Assembly (NCBI GenBank): GCA_027451425.1
Contig: DAIDJH010000039.1
Coordinates: 1 to 9,776, forward strand
DNA: 9,776 nucleotides
Direction: 5' to 3'
From: Bdellovibrionales bacterium
GTDB lineage: Bacteria; Bdellovibrionota; Bdellovibrionia; Bdellovibrionales; UBA1609
Position numbers and translations under genes: made by a program. The notes below the pieces were generated by a model. It was given only the letters and a program-made list of their open reading frames with translations. It had not been told where the DNA came from and did no database searches. Shown here one piece after another: positions 1-6,494 of this stretch. How positions within the stretch are numbered: position 1 is the first letter of the stretch; each line of letters starts with the position of its first letter.

Positions 1-699
1 AGTGCCGCGAAGGCAAATCGGTGGCCTGTTCTTCACGGCCGACTTGTCAGTAACAGTAACGGCGTAAAACAAGTGGAGCCGTTTGAATCGCGTGAAGATA
101 TCACGTCATCCCCACTTATTAGTGGAGAAACGCAAGTCATCGCTTGGGTCGACCCTATTGACGCATTTTTTTTGCAGATACAAGGATCGGGGCGAATTGA
201 ACTGCCGGAGCGACAAATTTATGTGACCTACGCGGGAGAGAACGGCTATCCCTACGTGCCAATCGGCAAATTTGTGATGGATAAAATTCCTAAGGATCAG
301 ATGACCAAGCAAAAATTGGAACAGTACCTGCGCTCGCTCTCCGAGGCGGATGCCGAAAAGTTGATGGATCAAAATCAAAGTTACGTTTTCTTCGAAAAAG
401 TGCCGCACGAAGCGCGAACGGAATTGGGTGTGACGGCGACTTCCGGTCGAACAATTGCGACGGATTCACAGCTCTTCGCGAAGGGCGCGCTGGCGTACTT
501 AGAGTTCGAAAAGCCTGTCGGCTCAGGTTTTGAAAGGTCTCGGCGATTTGTCTTCGATCAAGACACAGGAGGCGCAATTCGCGGGGCTGGTCGTGTTGAC
601 TTGTTTGTCGGGCGAGGGGCTGATGCAGATGAAGAAAGCGGAGCGATGCGCGCGCACGGTCGACTTTATTATCTTGTCCCCAAAACGGCGAATGAGTAA
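1..699 (+). CDS. mltA: Membrane-bound lytic murein transglycosylase A (C-terminal part, 5' end outside window)
   Basis: MltA cleaves the beta-1,4 bond between N-acetylmuramic acid and N-acetylglucosamine in peptidoglycan, leaving 1,6-anhydro ends; family members are usually lipoproteins of the outer membrane. The frame is open from base 1, so the N-terminus (signal peptide, first half of the MltA domain) is missing, and the GTG at 73 is not a real start. Visible family signatures are DAFFLQIQGSGRIELP (bases about 151-210), SYVFFEKVP, GVTATSGRTIA, and the C-terminal 3D-domain stretch QDTGGAIRGAGRVDLFVG with its conserved aspartates, ending in YYLVPK as is typical. In E. coli MltA the catalytic Asp lies in the 3D region; I infer the same here. 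sodC begins 24 bp downstream on the same strand, so co-transcription is likely. Family assignment is firm. Confidence 0.95.
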   Translation, partial: SAAKANRWPVLHGRLVSNSNGVKQVEPFESREDITSSPLISGETQVIAWVDPIDAFFLQIQGSGRIELPERQIYVTYAGENGYPYVPIGKFVMDKIPKDQMTKQKLEQYLRSLSEADAEKLMDQNQSYVFFEKVPHEARTELGVTATSGRTIATDSQLFAKGALAYLEFEKPVGSGFERSRRFVFDQDTGGAIRGAGRVDLFVGRGADADEESGAMRAHGRLYYLVPKTANE

Positions 700-710
700 A
701 AAATATTTAG

Positions 711-716
711 GGAGGA
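711..716 (+). promoter_or_regulatory. Strong Shine-Dalgarno site of sodC
   Basis: GGAGGA lies 7 nt before the ATG at 724, in the 24-nt gap after the mltA stop. It fixes the sodC start, which is also the start that gives a complete lipoprotein signal peptide. No promoter is evident in the short gap. Confidence 0.85.
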
Positions 717-723
717 TTTCAAT

Positions 724-1389
724 ATGCAACGTTCGTTAATAAAATTTCTTGCTGGTCTAATTACCGTTGGGTTTGCCGTGCTGGCGCTCGGGGGCTGCGC
801 TCATTGTTGGCGCCATCACCATCATCATAAGGGCATGGCTAATGAGGCGATGAGTAATACCGGCGTTATGTATGCCGTTGCGGTGTTGTCGCCGACCAAG
901 CTCAGCCGTGTACGCGGCAAGATTTTTTTCACCGAAGAATTTGGCAAAGTGAAAGTGCAAGGTACGATTTATGGTCTAAAACCGAATTCCAAACACGGTT
1001 TTCACATTCATGAATACGGAGATTGCACGGCTCCTGACGCAACAAGCGCTGGCGGTCACTACAACCCCACCCATCAGCCGCATGGCGGTCTGAGCGGCCC
1101 TCATCATGCCGGCGATTTTGGCAATATTGTGGCCGACAAGCACGGCGTGGCACACATTGATGAAATGATCTCCGGGATTAGCTTAAATGGCCCAATGAAC
1201 CCTATTATCGGCCGCGGGGTGATTGTGCACAAAGATGCTGACGATCTTGTGAGTCAACCGGTTGGCAACGCAGGCCCACGGTTGGCGTGCGGGGTGATTG
1301 GTGCAAGTTCAGCTCCCAAAGCGCCGGTGGCAAAGCCAATGAAAAAAACCGTGAAAAAAGTAATGCGGCATCGTAAACAAAGTCCGTGA
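724..1389 (+). CDS. sodC: Cu/Zn superoxide dismutase, lipoprotein
   Basis: Converts superoxide to hydrogen peroxide and oxygen in the periplasm or at the cell surface. The 221-aa product begins with a signal peptide and a lipobox (LGGC, acylated Cys25). All metal ligands of the family are seen: H94 and H96 in GFHIHEYGD, bridging H112 in GGHYNP, H120, H128 and D131 in HHAGD, and H169 in VIVHKDADD. The disulfide pair C101 and C189 and the active-site Arg (R186, PRLACGVIG) are also present, so the enzyme should be active. Two additions are notable. A His-rich stretch follows the lipid anchor (C28, then H31-H35); such N-terminal metal-binding stretches are known in some bacterial SodC. The C-terminal tail (about residues 196-221) is rich in Ala, Pro, Lys and Arg and lies beyond the SOD fold. 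The stop codon overlaps the trpS start. Confidence 0.97.
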   Translation: MQRSLIKFLAGLITVGFAVLALGGCAHCWRHHHHHKGMANEAMSNTGVMYAVAVLSPTKLSRVRGKIFFTEEFGKVKVQGTIYGLKPNSKHGFHIHEYGDCTAPDATSAGGHYNPTHQPHGGLSGPHHAGDFGNIVADKHGVAHIDEMISGISLNGPMNPIIGRGVIVHKDADDLVSQPVGNAGPRLACGVIGASSAPKAPVAKPMKKTVKKVMRHRKQSP

Positions 1390-2456
1390 GCGAACAAAAT
1401 AAAGCGGCGAATAAAGCGACGGCGCCCGAAACTATATTAACCGGTATCAAACCGACGGATCATGTCCACGTGGGTAACTATTTGGGCGCGATCCGACCGG
1501 GTCTCGAACTCGTTTCGCAATTTCGACATTCGTTATTGTTCATAGCCGATTATCACGCGCTCACGACTGTGCAAGACCCGAAAGAACTTCGTGACTACAC
1601 TTTGAGCCTTGCGGCCGCGTGGATCGCCTGTGGCCTTGACCCCAAGCAAACCATTATCTACCGCCAGAGCGACGTGCCTGAAATTTTTGAACTCGCGTGG
1701 GTGCTGTCGTGTGTGACTCCCAAAGGGCTTCTCAACCGCGCGCATGCGTACAAAGCCAAGCTGCAAGAGAACGAAGCCGAGGGTCGCGAAGATCTCGATT
1801 ACGGCGTTTCGATGGGGCTTTTTAGTTATCCCGTTTTGATGGCGGCCGATATTTTACTATTCAACACGGACGTCGTACCCGTGGGCGAAGATCAGGTGCA
1901 ACATGTGGAGATTGCCCGTGATATCGCGCAAAAGTTCAATCGCATATTTGGCGAATTGATTCGGCTGCCGAAAGCGCTGGTTAAAACCGAGAAAGTTGTG
2001 CCGGGGCTCGACGGTCGAAAAATGAGCAAAAGCTACGGCAATCACATCCCGCTGTTTTTAGAATCAAAAGCGCTCCGCAAACTTGTTATGAAAATCAAAA
2101 CTGATTCGACTCCACCTGAGGCGCCGAAAAATACAAAAGATTCAATTTTGTTCGATCTCTACAAGGAGTTTGCCGCGCCCGCAGAAATTGAAGCATTAAC
2201 GGCACGCTATGCGAATGGCGTCGGCTGGGGCGAAGTGAAAGAACTTTTATTTCAAGCGATCGACCGGCATTTTTCTGAATCGAGCCGGCGTTATCATGAA
2301 TTGATGGGGCGGCCAGCTGAGATTGAGGCCATTCTTCGCGACGGCGCGGCTCGTGCCCGCAAACTGGCGACCCCGTTTATGGTAAACGTTCGCGCAGCAG
2401 TGCGAGGCGGTGACCGCGACACCATTGCTGCGCACGGTGCGCGGGGCAAATCATGA
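1386..2456 (+). CDS. trpS: Tryptophanyl-tRNA synthetase
   Basis: Charges tRNA-Trp with tryptophan in the cytoplasm (class Ic aminoacyl-tRNA synthetase). The 356-aa product has the HIGH-type signature HVGN at residues 28-31 within TGIKPTDHVHVGNYLGA, the conserved MAADILLFN (152-160) and VPVGEDQVQHVE (about 164-175) stretches of the tryptophan site, and a perfect KMSKS at 212-216. It is slightly longer than the usual 330-340 residues, with about 15 extra N-terminal residues and a basic C-terminal end. In the first motif, Asp25 stands where most TrpRS have Gly (PTG). The start is a GTG at 1386 sharing bases with the sodC stop (GTGA). There is no clear ribosome binding site and no ATG ahead of the first motif, so translation is probably coupled to sodC. 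The function is certain; the exact start is less so. Confidence 0.96.
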   Translation: MSEQNKAANKATAPETILTGIKPTDHVHVGNYLGAIRPGLELVSQFRHSLLFIADYHALTTVQDPKELRDYTLSLAAAWIACGLDPKQTIIYRQSDVPEIFELAWVLSCVTPKGLLNRAHAYKAKLQENEAEGREDLDYGVSMGLFSYPVLMAADILLFNTDVVPVGEDQVQHVEIARDIAQKFNRIFGELIRLPKALVKTEKVVPGLDGRKMSKSYGNHIPLFLESKALRKLVMKIKTDSTPPEAPKNTKDSILFDLYKEFAAPAEIEALTARYANGVGWGEVKELLFQAIDRHFSESSRRYHELMGRPAEIEAILRDGAARARKLATPFMVNVRAAVRGGDRDTIAAHGARGKS

Positions 2457-2585
2457 AAAGGCTGACGCACCTTGAAGTTGTCAACGCCAAGAATACGTCG
2501 AAAAATGGCTCGATCATTTCGGCCTTCGCGAACAGTAGAAGAAAATTTAAGGTTTAAACGGGTCACTGGTCAAAACGACGCTTTT

Positions 2586-3866
2586 TCAGGTCTTGAAATG
2601 GTGTTCGTCGGAGGCCTGCTTGCCAACCCACTCTACGACTCGATCCGACGCGCCGGCGCGATTCAGCACTTCGCTGCGAATTAGCCATTTGATTTTCGCC
2701 AGATCACCTTTTTGGTCAATAATAGAAGAAATTGTTGTCGACAATTGGTTTTGTGTTTTTACGACAATCACGGCGGGGCCGATTTCGGTTGTGACACTTT
2801 GAAACTCAATCGCCTCACGATTGTTGAGATGATACGGTCCCACGATGGTGATAAGACCGGCGGCGAGCGGCTCCATCGCGCTATGGACTTTTTTACGGAA
2901 TGAACCGCCGACAAAGGCAAAGTCGGCGCGCATGTACAATTCGGCAAGAATCCCCACCTGGTCGACGACCAAAACGCTGGAATTCCATTCGGTGATTTGC
3001 GAATACAAAGAAAAATCGATATTTATTTTCGTGAAATGCTTCACGAGTTGTGCCACATGATCCAGTTCATGTGGAACAATGATAAAACGAAGTTTTTTAG
3101 AGAGAAGAAAACTCTCGACCGCCGGCAAAAGAACATTTTCGTCTTCAGGCCAGGTCGAGCCGGCAATGAACACAAACCGTTCATCACGTGAGAAGTCTTT
3201 GACAGGCCTGCGATGCTCCAAGCGATAAATCACTTGATCGAAGCGCGTGTCACCGGCAACGCTGACGTTGTTCAGCTTCAGCGAGCGAAGCCGCTTTTGG
3301 TCCGCCGGCGAAACCACGAAAATTTGCGAGACTCTCGCGTACAACCATCGGCGAAATTTATCCGCATAAATTGAAAATAATCCGCGACGAGAGTTCACGG
3401 TTGTTGAAAACAACAGCGAAGGAATTTTTCGTCGCTGCACGTGCGTGATCAATTCGGGCCACACGTCTGTGCGGGCGATGAGCAGCGCGCGTGGGCGAAG
3501 ACGTTCGAGAAAACTATGAACGGGTCCCGGCAAATCAAGTGGGAGCGGCGACGACCAATCGACACCGGGCTCTTTGGCAATGGCGCCGGCGTATGATGGC
3601 GAAAAATAAGTCACAACCACCGGCTGTGAGGGGTCACGTTCCTTGATTTTTCTGATGACTGGCCGTGCGTACTCGAATTCTCCTGACGAAGCGTGAATCC
3701 AAATCGGCGGTTTTTCAAACGATGGTGGGGTGTGCATGCTCTTGCGCTGAGCGTACAGTTTTTGCAGTTTTGGGTTCCACCGTTTGGCAATCAAAATAAA
3801 CAAAATGGCAAGGGGCCAAAAAATGAAACGGTAAAGCAAAAAAAATAGGAGATTAATGAATGACAT
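2586..3866 (-). CDS. waaA: 3-deoxy-D-manno-octulosonic acid (Kdo) transferase
   Basis: WaaA (KdtA, GT30) adds Kdo from CMP-Kdo to the lipid A precursor at the inner membrane, the first step of LPS core assembly. The 426-aa product has an N-terminal membrane segment (about residues 4-27), then the N-terminal domain with HASSGEFEYARP (58-69; the Glu after Gly is regarded as the catalytic base in the family) and VVTYFSPSYAGA (84-95). PLDLPGPVHSFLERLRP and ARTDVWPEL follow (109-139). The C-terminal nucleotide-binding half has GSTWPEDENVLLP (236-248) and FVGGSFRKKVHSAMEPLAAG (318-337), then VGPYHLNN. Several motif residues differ from enteric WaaA, for example RTDVWPE instead of ETELWPN. The ATG lies 14 bp inside the end of the upstream GT9 gene with no strong ribosome binding site, so coupling is likely. 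It converges with trpS. The number of Kdo residues added cannot be read from the sequence. Confidence 0.9.
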   Translation of the reverse strand: MSFINLLFFLLYRFIFWPLAILFILIAKRWNPKLQKLYAQRKSMHTPPSFEKPPIWIHASSGEFEYARPVIRKIKERDPSQPVVVTYFSPSYAGAIAKEPGVDWSSPLPLDLPGPVHSFLERLRPRALLIARTDVWPELITHVQRRKIPSLLFSTTVNSRRGLFSIYADKFRRWLYARVSQIFVVSPADQKRLRSLKLNNVSVAGDTRFDQVIYRLEHRRPVKDFSRDERFVFIAGSTWPEDENVLLPAVESFLLSKKLRFIIVPHELDHVAQLVKHFTKINIDFSLYSQITEWNSSVLVVDQVGILAELYMRADFAFVGGSFRKKVHSAMEPLAAGLITIVGPYHLNNREAIEFQSVTTEIGPAVIVVKTQNQLSTTISSIIDQKGDLAKIKWLIRSEVLNRAGASDRVVEWVGKQASDEHHFKT

Positions 3867-5004
3867 GAGCGCTCATCGGTATGTTCACAATTTCTCGAAT
3901 GGCGTGGGCTACGCGTTCCGGTTCGATTCGTTTCATGCAGGCTTTATAATCTGAATTGCGGCAATGGCCGCGCCCGTCTTTGGTGCACGGCCGGCAATAC
4001 AGAGGCACGTCCAATACGCGTGAAGATTGGTTTTTGGGGTAGCCAAATGCCGTTGGGCCGATCAGCGCAATGGTTGGGCGGGCGAGTAGATCGGCCGCAT
4101 GCATGAGCCCAGTGTCAGCGGCAACCACGGCGGCTGCTTGCGAAATAACTTTTAGACACTGAAGCCAAGTGAGTTGCCCAGCGAGATTGAGGCATGGAAT
4201 TGTCGCTGTTGAGCCGCCGGCGTTCGGGTTGGCTTCGGGGGCGCCCAAACCGTTAAAAATTTCAGCGCAAATTGTGTCGCCGCTGCCTCCCAAAATCACG
4301 ATCGAAGTAGCGACGGTATTCGAAAGCGATAAATTGCGAAGAAGATTTTGCCAATGTTCTTTTGGCCATTCTTTGAGCGGCCACGCTGCCCCCGGCACAA
4401 GGGCAATGCAATTTTGGTAGGTGAGCGAATGATTCCCGACTGAGATCGCCGGCAGTTCGACGTGGGACAAATCAAAGCTGCAAGTTAAACCGGATGAGAT
4501 TTTTTCGGCGGATTTGTCGGTATTTTTATTGACGTTTGTACCAAGCCATTTTTCCAGCGGTTCTAAATAAGAATCGGCACCGCGAAAGGGCATGACAAAT
4601 AAATTTTTGCGCAGATTAAAGAGTAAGAAACGTTTTAAACGGTTTTTGGGGCGGCGAACGATTTGCGTGCGAAGATTCCAGCGTAAAATGGCGCGGATAA
4701 AAAAAGTGCGCAGATTCGAATGGGCGTCGTAAATATGGGTAAATTGTTCGTGTTGGAGTTCGCGGACGAGTCGCCATAACCCACGCCATCCCGTGGCGCG
4801 GTCGAGTCGCCAAACTCGATCAAGTCGTGATTTGGAGTCGGTCGTGCGAAACGCGTAAACAACGTCGGCGAAATCTGAACGAGTTAAAAAATGAATTTCA
4901 GCCATTGGTCGAGTCTGCCGAATTCGTGCGACAGCCGGCAAACATTGCATGATGTCACCAAAGCTCGAGAATCGGATTATCAGATATTTTTCAGTGTGAG
5001 CCAC
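3853..5004 (-). CDS. Glycosyltransferase family 9, LPS heptosyltransferase-like
   Basis: GT9 enzymes transfer heptose from an ADP-activated donor to the Kdo/heptose inner core of LPS on the cytoplasmic face of the inner membrane. In the 383-aa product, residues 7-25 (YLIIRFSSFGDIMQCLPA) form the N-terminal Rossmann start. The second domain has LVPGAAWPLKEWPKEHW (202-218), VILGGSGD (236-243), NLAGQLTWLQCLKVI (273-287) and the hallmark ADTGLMHAADLLARPTIALIGPT (296-318). A Cys cluster near the C-terminus (C337, C340, C348, C356) follows a CxxC-x7-C-x7-C pattern, as in many GT9 proteins. The sequence does not separate WaaC, WaaF or WaaQ roles, so no symbol is given. The start is GTG at 5004: an in-frame TAA lies seven codons before it and no ATG fits. 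Its end overlaps waaA by 14 bp, supporting a joint role in core synthesis. Confidence 0.9.
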   Translation of the reverse strand: MAHTEKYLIIRFSSFGDIMQCLPAVARIRQTRPMAEIHFLTRSDFADVVYAFRTTDSKSRLDRVWRLDRATGWRGLWRLVRELQHEQFTHIYDAHSNLRTFFIRAILRWNLRTQIVRRPKNRLKRFLLFNLRKNLFVMPFRGADSYLEPLEKWLGTNVNKNTDKSAEKISSGLTCSFDLSHVELPAISVGNHSLTYQNCIALVPGAAWPLKEWPKEHWQNLLRNLSLSNTVATSIVILGGSGDTICAEIFNGLGAPEANPNAGGSTATIPCLNLAGQLTWLQCLKVISQAAAVVAADTGLMHAADLLARPTIALIGPTAFGYPKNQSSRVLDVPLYCRPCTKDGRGHCRNSDYKACMKRIEPERVAHAIREIVNIPMSAHVIH

Positions 5005-5078
5005 ACCGGCATCTTGCCATTGTTAGCCTTGAGCCGCAAATGCTCTGCGGTCATGGCTACAATCGGCCGGTACAAGTT

Positions 5079-5396
5079 TTAAGCGGCCTTGCCGCCTGTC
5101 GGGAGCAATCCTGTGGCGGCTAACCGTCCGCGTACAATAGCCCAGAACCGGTCGCGAAGGGGTGACTCTTTTGGGTTGAGGCGCAGTTTGCCCATATCGC
5201 TTTTGTTGAATGCATCGATAAAATCAGTATCAGAACCGCCTTTGACGAGTTTTAACAGGAGACGAAAATGTGCATCGGTCATTTCACCCGTACAGAGCAT
5301 TTTTCGTAGGCTGCCCTCGGGCGTATGCTTGATAAATTCGTATATCCCCTTGAGAGTTTCGCCGGAAGGATCAACCGTACCTGATGATTCGGACAT
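5079..5396 (-). CDS. Small protein of unknown function (105 aa)
   Basis: I do not recognise this protein. The start at 5396 (MSESSG) is favoured over an in-frame ATG five codons upstream (5411), because AAAGGAG lies 5 nt before the 5396 ATG. The product is soluble-looking: a polar start (residues 1-15), then predicted helical segments including GIYEFIKHTPEGSLRKML, AHFRLLLKLVKG and DRFWAIVRGRLAATGL. A single Cys sits in KMLCTGEM, and the end is short and Gly/Lys/Ala-rich. There is no signal peptide, membrane segment or known catalytic motif. A candidate promoter lies just upstream and the GT9 gene begins 74 bp after its stop, so it may be the first gene of the unit with GT9 and waaA. It is divergent from the universal stress protein gene. 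A good promoter and ribosome binding site plus coding-like composition make it likely to be real. Confidence 0.75.
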   Translation of the reverse strand: MSESSGTVDPSGETLKGIYEFIKHTPEGSLRKMLCTGEMTDAHFRLLLKLVKGGSDTDFIDAFNKSDMGKLRLNPKESPLRDRFWAIVRGRLAATGLLPTGGKAA

Positions 5397-5401
5397 TTTG
5401 A

Positions 5402-5408
5402 CTCCTTT
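5402..5408 (-). promoter_or_regulatory. Ribosome binding site deciding the start of the 105-aa gene
   Basis: On the minus strand this reads AAAGGAG, 5 nt before the ATG at 5396. The alternative ATG at 5411 would place this site inside the coding sequence, which is why the shorter form is preferred. Confidence 0.7.
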
Positions 5409-5424
5409 CATCTGTCATGTTGTT

Positions 5425-5452
5425 ATTATTTTTTACCGTTTTTGGCCGTCAA
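5425..5452 (-). promoter_or_regulatory. Candidate sigma-70 promoter of the 105-aa gene (and possibly GT9-waaA)
   Basis: On the minus strand TTGACG (5452-5447) is followed after 16 nt by AATAAT (5430-5425); each hexamer matches five of six consensus bases. Transcription would start near 5417, giving a leader of about 20 nt that contains the AAAGGAG site. It lies in the 140-bp divergent gap before the stress protein gene. I could not find an equally good plus-strand promoter for that gene. Confidence 0.5.
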
Positions 5453-5528
5453 ACAAGTCATGAAATTGTAATACTCAATGACCGAAGTCGTGGAGTGCTT
5501 GCGCAATTTGGTACAAGAAATGCAGGAT

Positions 5529-5533
5529 GGAGG
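5529..5533 (+). promoter_or_regulatory. Ribosome binding site chosen for the universal stress protein
   Basis: GGAGG ends 3 nt before the ATG at 5537, closer than ideal; an AGGA at 5524-5527 gives a 9-nt spacing instead. Either supports 5537 as the start. The open frame extends up to an ATG at 5417, but that upstream part has no family similarity. Confidence 0.55.
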
Positions 5534-5536
5534 GAT

Positions 5537-6454
5537 ATGGCAAAACAGAATCAGCGCATATTGCTTGCAAATAATACGAAAGATACCTCGACCGACGGCG
5601 TGAAGTTGATGGAGCGGGTTGAGAACTGTGGCGAATCGCTGTCTAAGCTTTTGGATTTACCCATCGGTTATGTGGCGGTCACGGGGATTGATGAACTCGA
5701 TTTGGGTGATCCCGAAGAACTGATTGCGAAGCGGCGGCTTGAAGCCGAGGTGAGACTCGCGCGGTTCGCTATTAAACCTGAATTGCTTATTCGGTTTGGT
5801 TCCCCGGAAAATGAGATTTTGAAGCTGATTCGCGGGCGACCGAAGGCCGAGCTTGTCGTGATGGGCACGCGCGGTCAAACTGGGCTTGAACATATTTGGG
5901 GAGGTAGCGTGGCTGAAGAGGTCATACGTCACTCCAGCAGGCCTGTTGTCGTGATTGGGCCACGAGCGGGAGGTACGGGACAACTACCGAAAAAGCCGTC
6001 GATAATCGTGGCCACGGATTTTGGCGAACCCGCGCAAACGGCGGAGAAATACGCCGTTCATTTGGCTCGACGGTGGGGGTCGGAGATCAAACTGCTTTTT
6101 TGTTTAGGAGATGAGTTGCGAGCCGTTCAAGAGGCTGTCTTCAATTCCGGGATCGTCCCTTATGACTTTCAAACAAACGAAGCGGAATTAAGAGCAGAAG
6201 CTGAAAAAAATCTTGCGAAAAAAGCGGCGCAACTAAGTAAACAAAATAAGATATCAGTGAAGACTGAAATTCGCCGAGGCCTCACCGTGAATGAGTTGCC
6301 AGTTGCCGCTAAAGAATGTGATTTGCTTGTCATGGGCACGCGCGGGCGGCATCATTTGCTTTCTGCATTTTTTGGCAGTACGGCTCGGGCAACATTACTG
6401 TCTTCGCCTGTGCCGGTGATGATCGTTCCACCCAATATGAAAACTGGCGCCTGA
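5537..6454 (+). CDS. Universal stress protein with two tandem Usp domains
   Basis: Usp proteins are cytoplasmic nucleotide-binding proteins linked to stress survival; the exact role of tandem forms is usually unknown. The 305-aa product has domain 1 at about residues 6-141 and domain 2 at about 154-298. Each ends with the ATP-binding pattern G-2x-G-9x-G-S: G110/G113/G123-S124 in MGTRGQTGLEHIWGGS, and G267/G270/G280-S281 in MGTRGRHHLLSAFFGS. Domain 2 also keeps the N-terminal Asp (D161 in IIVATDFGEPA). Domain 1 instead begins RILLANNTKD, without the usual Asp, so its nucleotide pocket may be altered. The start at 5537 puts the first beta strand (RILLAN) right at the N-terminus, as normal. The gene stands alone, divergent from the 105-aa gene and convergent with the signalling operon. 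The family call is firm; the function is open. Confidence 0.93.
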   Translation: MAKQNQRILLANNTKDTSTDGVKLMERVENCGESLSKLLDLPIGYVAVTGIDELDLGDPEELIAKRRLEAEVRLARFAIKPELLIRFGSPENEILKLIRGRPKAELVVMGTRGQTGLEHIWGGSVAEEVIRHSSRPVVVIGPRAGGTGQLPKKPSIIVATDFGEPAQTAEKYAVHLARRWGSEIKLLFCLGDELRAVQEAVFNSGIVPYDFQTNEAELRAEAEKNLAKKAAQLSKQNKISVKTEIRRGLTVNELPVAAKECDLLVMGTRGRHHLLSAFFGSTARATLLSSPVPVMIVPPNMKTGA

Positions 6455-6474
6455 GAGGCGAATGTTTTTTAATA

Positions 6475-6489
6475 ATGCCGAGCCGGCAT
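6475..6489. terminator. Stem-loop between convergent genes, possible terminator
   Basis: ATGCCG-AGC-CGGCAT forms a perfect 6-bp stem with a 3-nt loop in the 40-bp gap between two converging stops. A second arm pair (ATGTTT at 6462-6467 and AAACAT at 6490-6495) can close around it with a 7-nt bulge. T runs flank it (6465-6470, 6500-6505), but neither directly follows the stem in the direction of transcription. It is therefore not a textbook intrinsic terminator, only the best candidate here. Confidence 0.4.
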
Positions 6490-6494
6490 AAACA

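Noticed and set aside
817..831. Run of five His codons that might suggest an engineered tag
   Set aside because: Mixed CAC/CAT codons, position just after a native lipobox, and ordinary chromosomal context; His-rich N-termini occur naturally in SodC.
1919..1933. 15-nt exact repeat TGATATCGCGCAAAA, second copy at 9129-9143
   Set aside because: Only two copies, both inside unrelated coding sequence and in different frames; treated as chance.
2472..2684. 70-codon plus-strand ORF spanning the trpS-waaA gap and the waaA end
   Set aside because: Largely antisense to waaA, no similarity, no ribosome binding site.
3865..3876. 12-bp perfect palindrome ATGAGCGCTCAT at the waaA start
   Set aside because: A couple of such palindromes are expected by chance in a window of this size, and it lies in codons shared by two genes.
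4980..5054. 24-codon ORF (MTAEHLRLKA...) overlapping the start of the GT9 gene, possible leader peptide
   Set aside because: No ribosome binding site, no recognisable leader features, and a length common by chance. It could still help translation re-initiate at the weak GTG start at 5004.
5083..5095. GC-rich hairpin GCGGC/GCCGC at the end of the 105-aa gene as a terminator
   Set aside because: Only five perfect pairs, located in the last codons, and not followed by a U tract.
5417..5536. Upstream extension of the stress protein reading frame to an ATG at 5417 (40 extra residues)
   Set aside because: The extension has no family similarity, overlaps the divergent promoter region, and the ATG at 5537 has ribosome binding sequence and starts at the first Usp beta strand.
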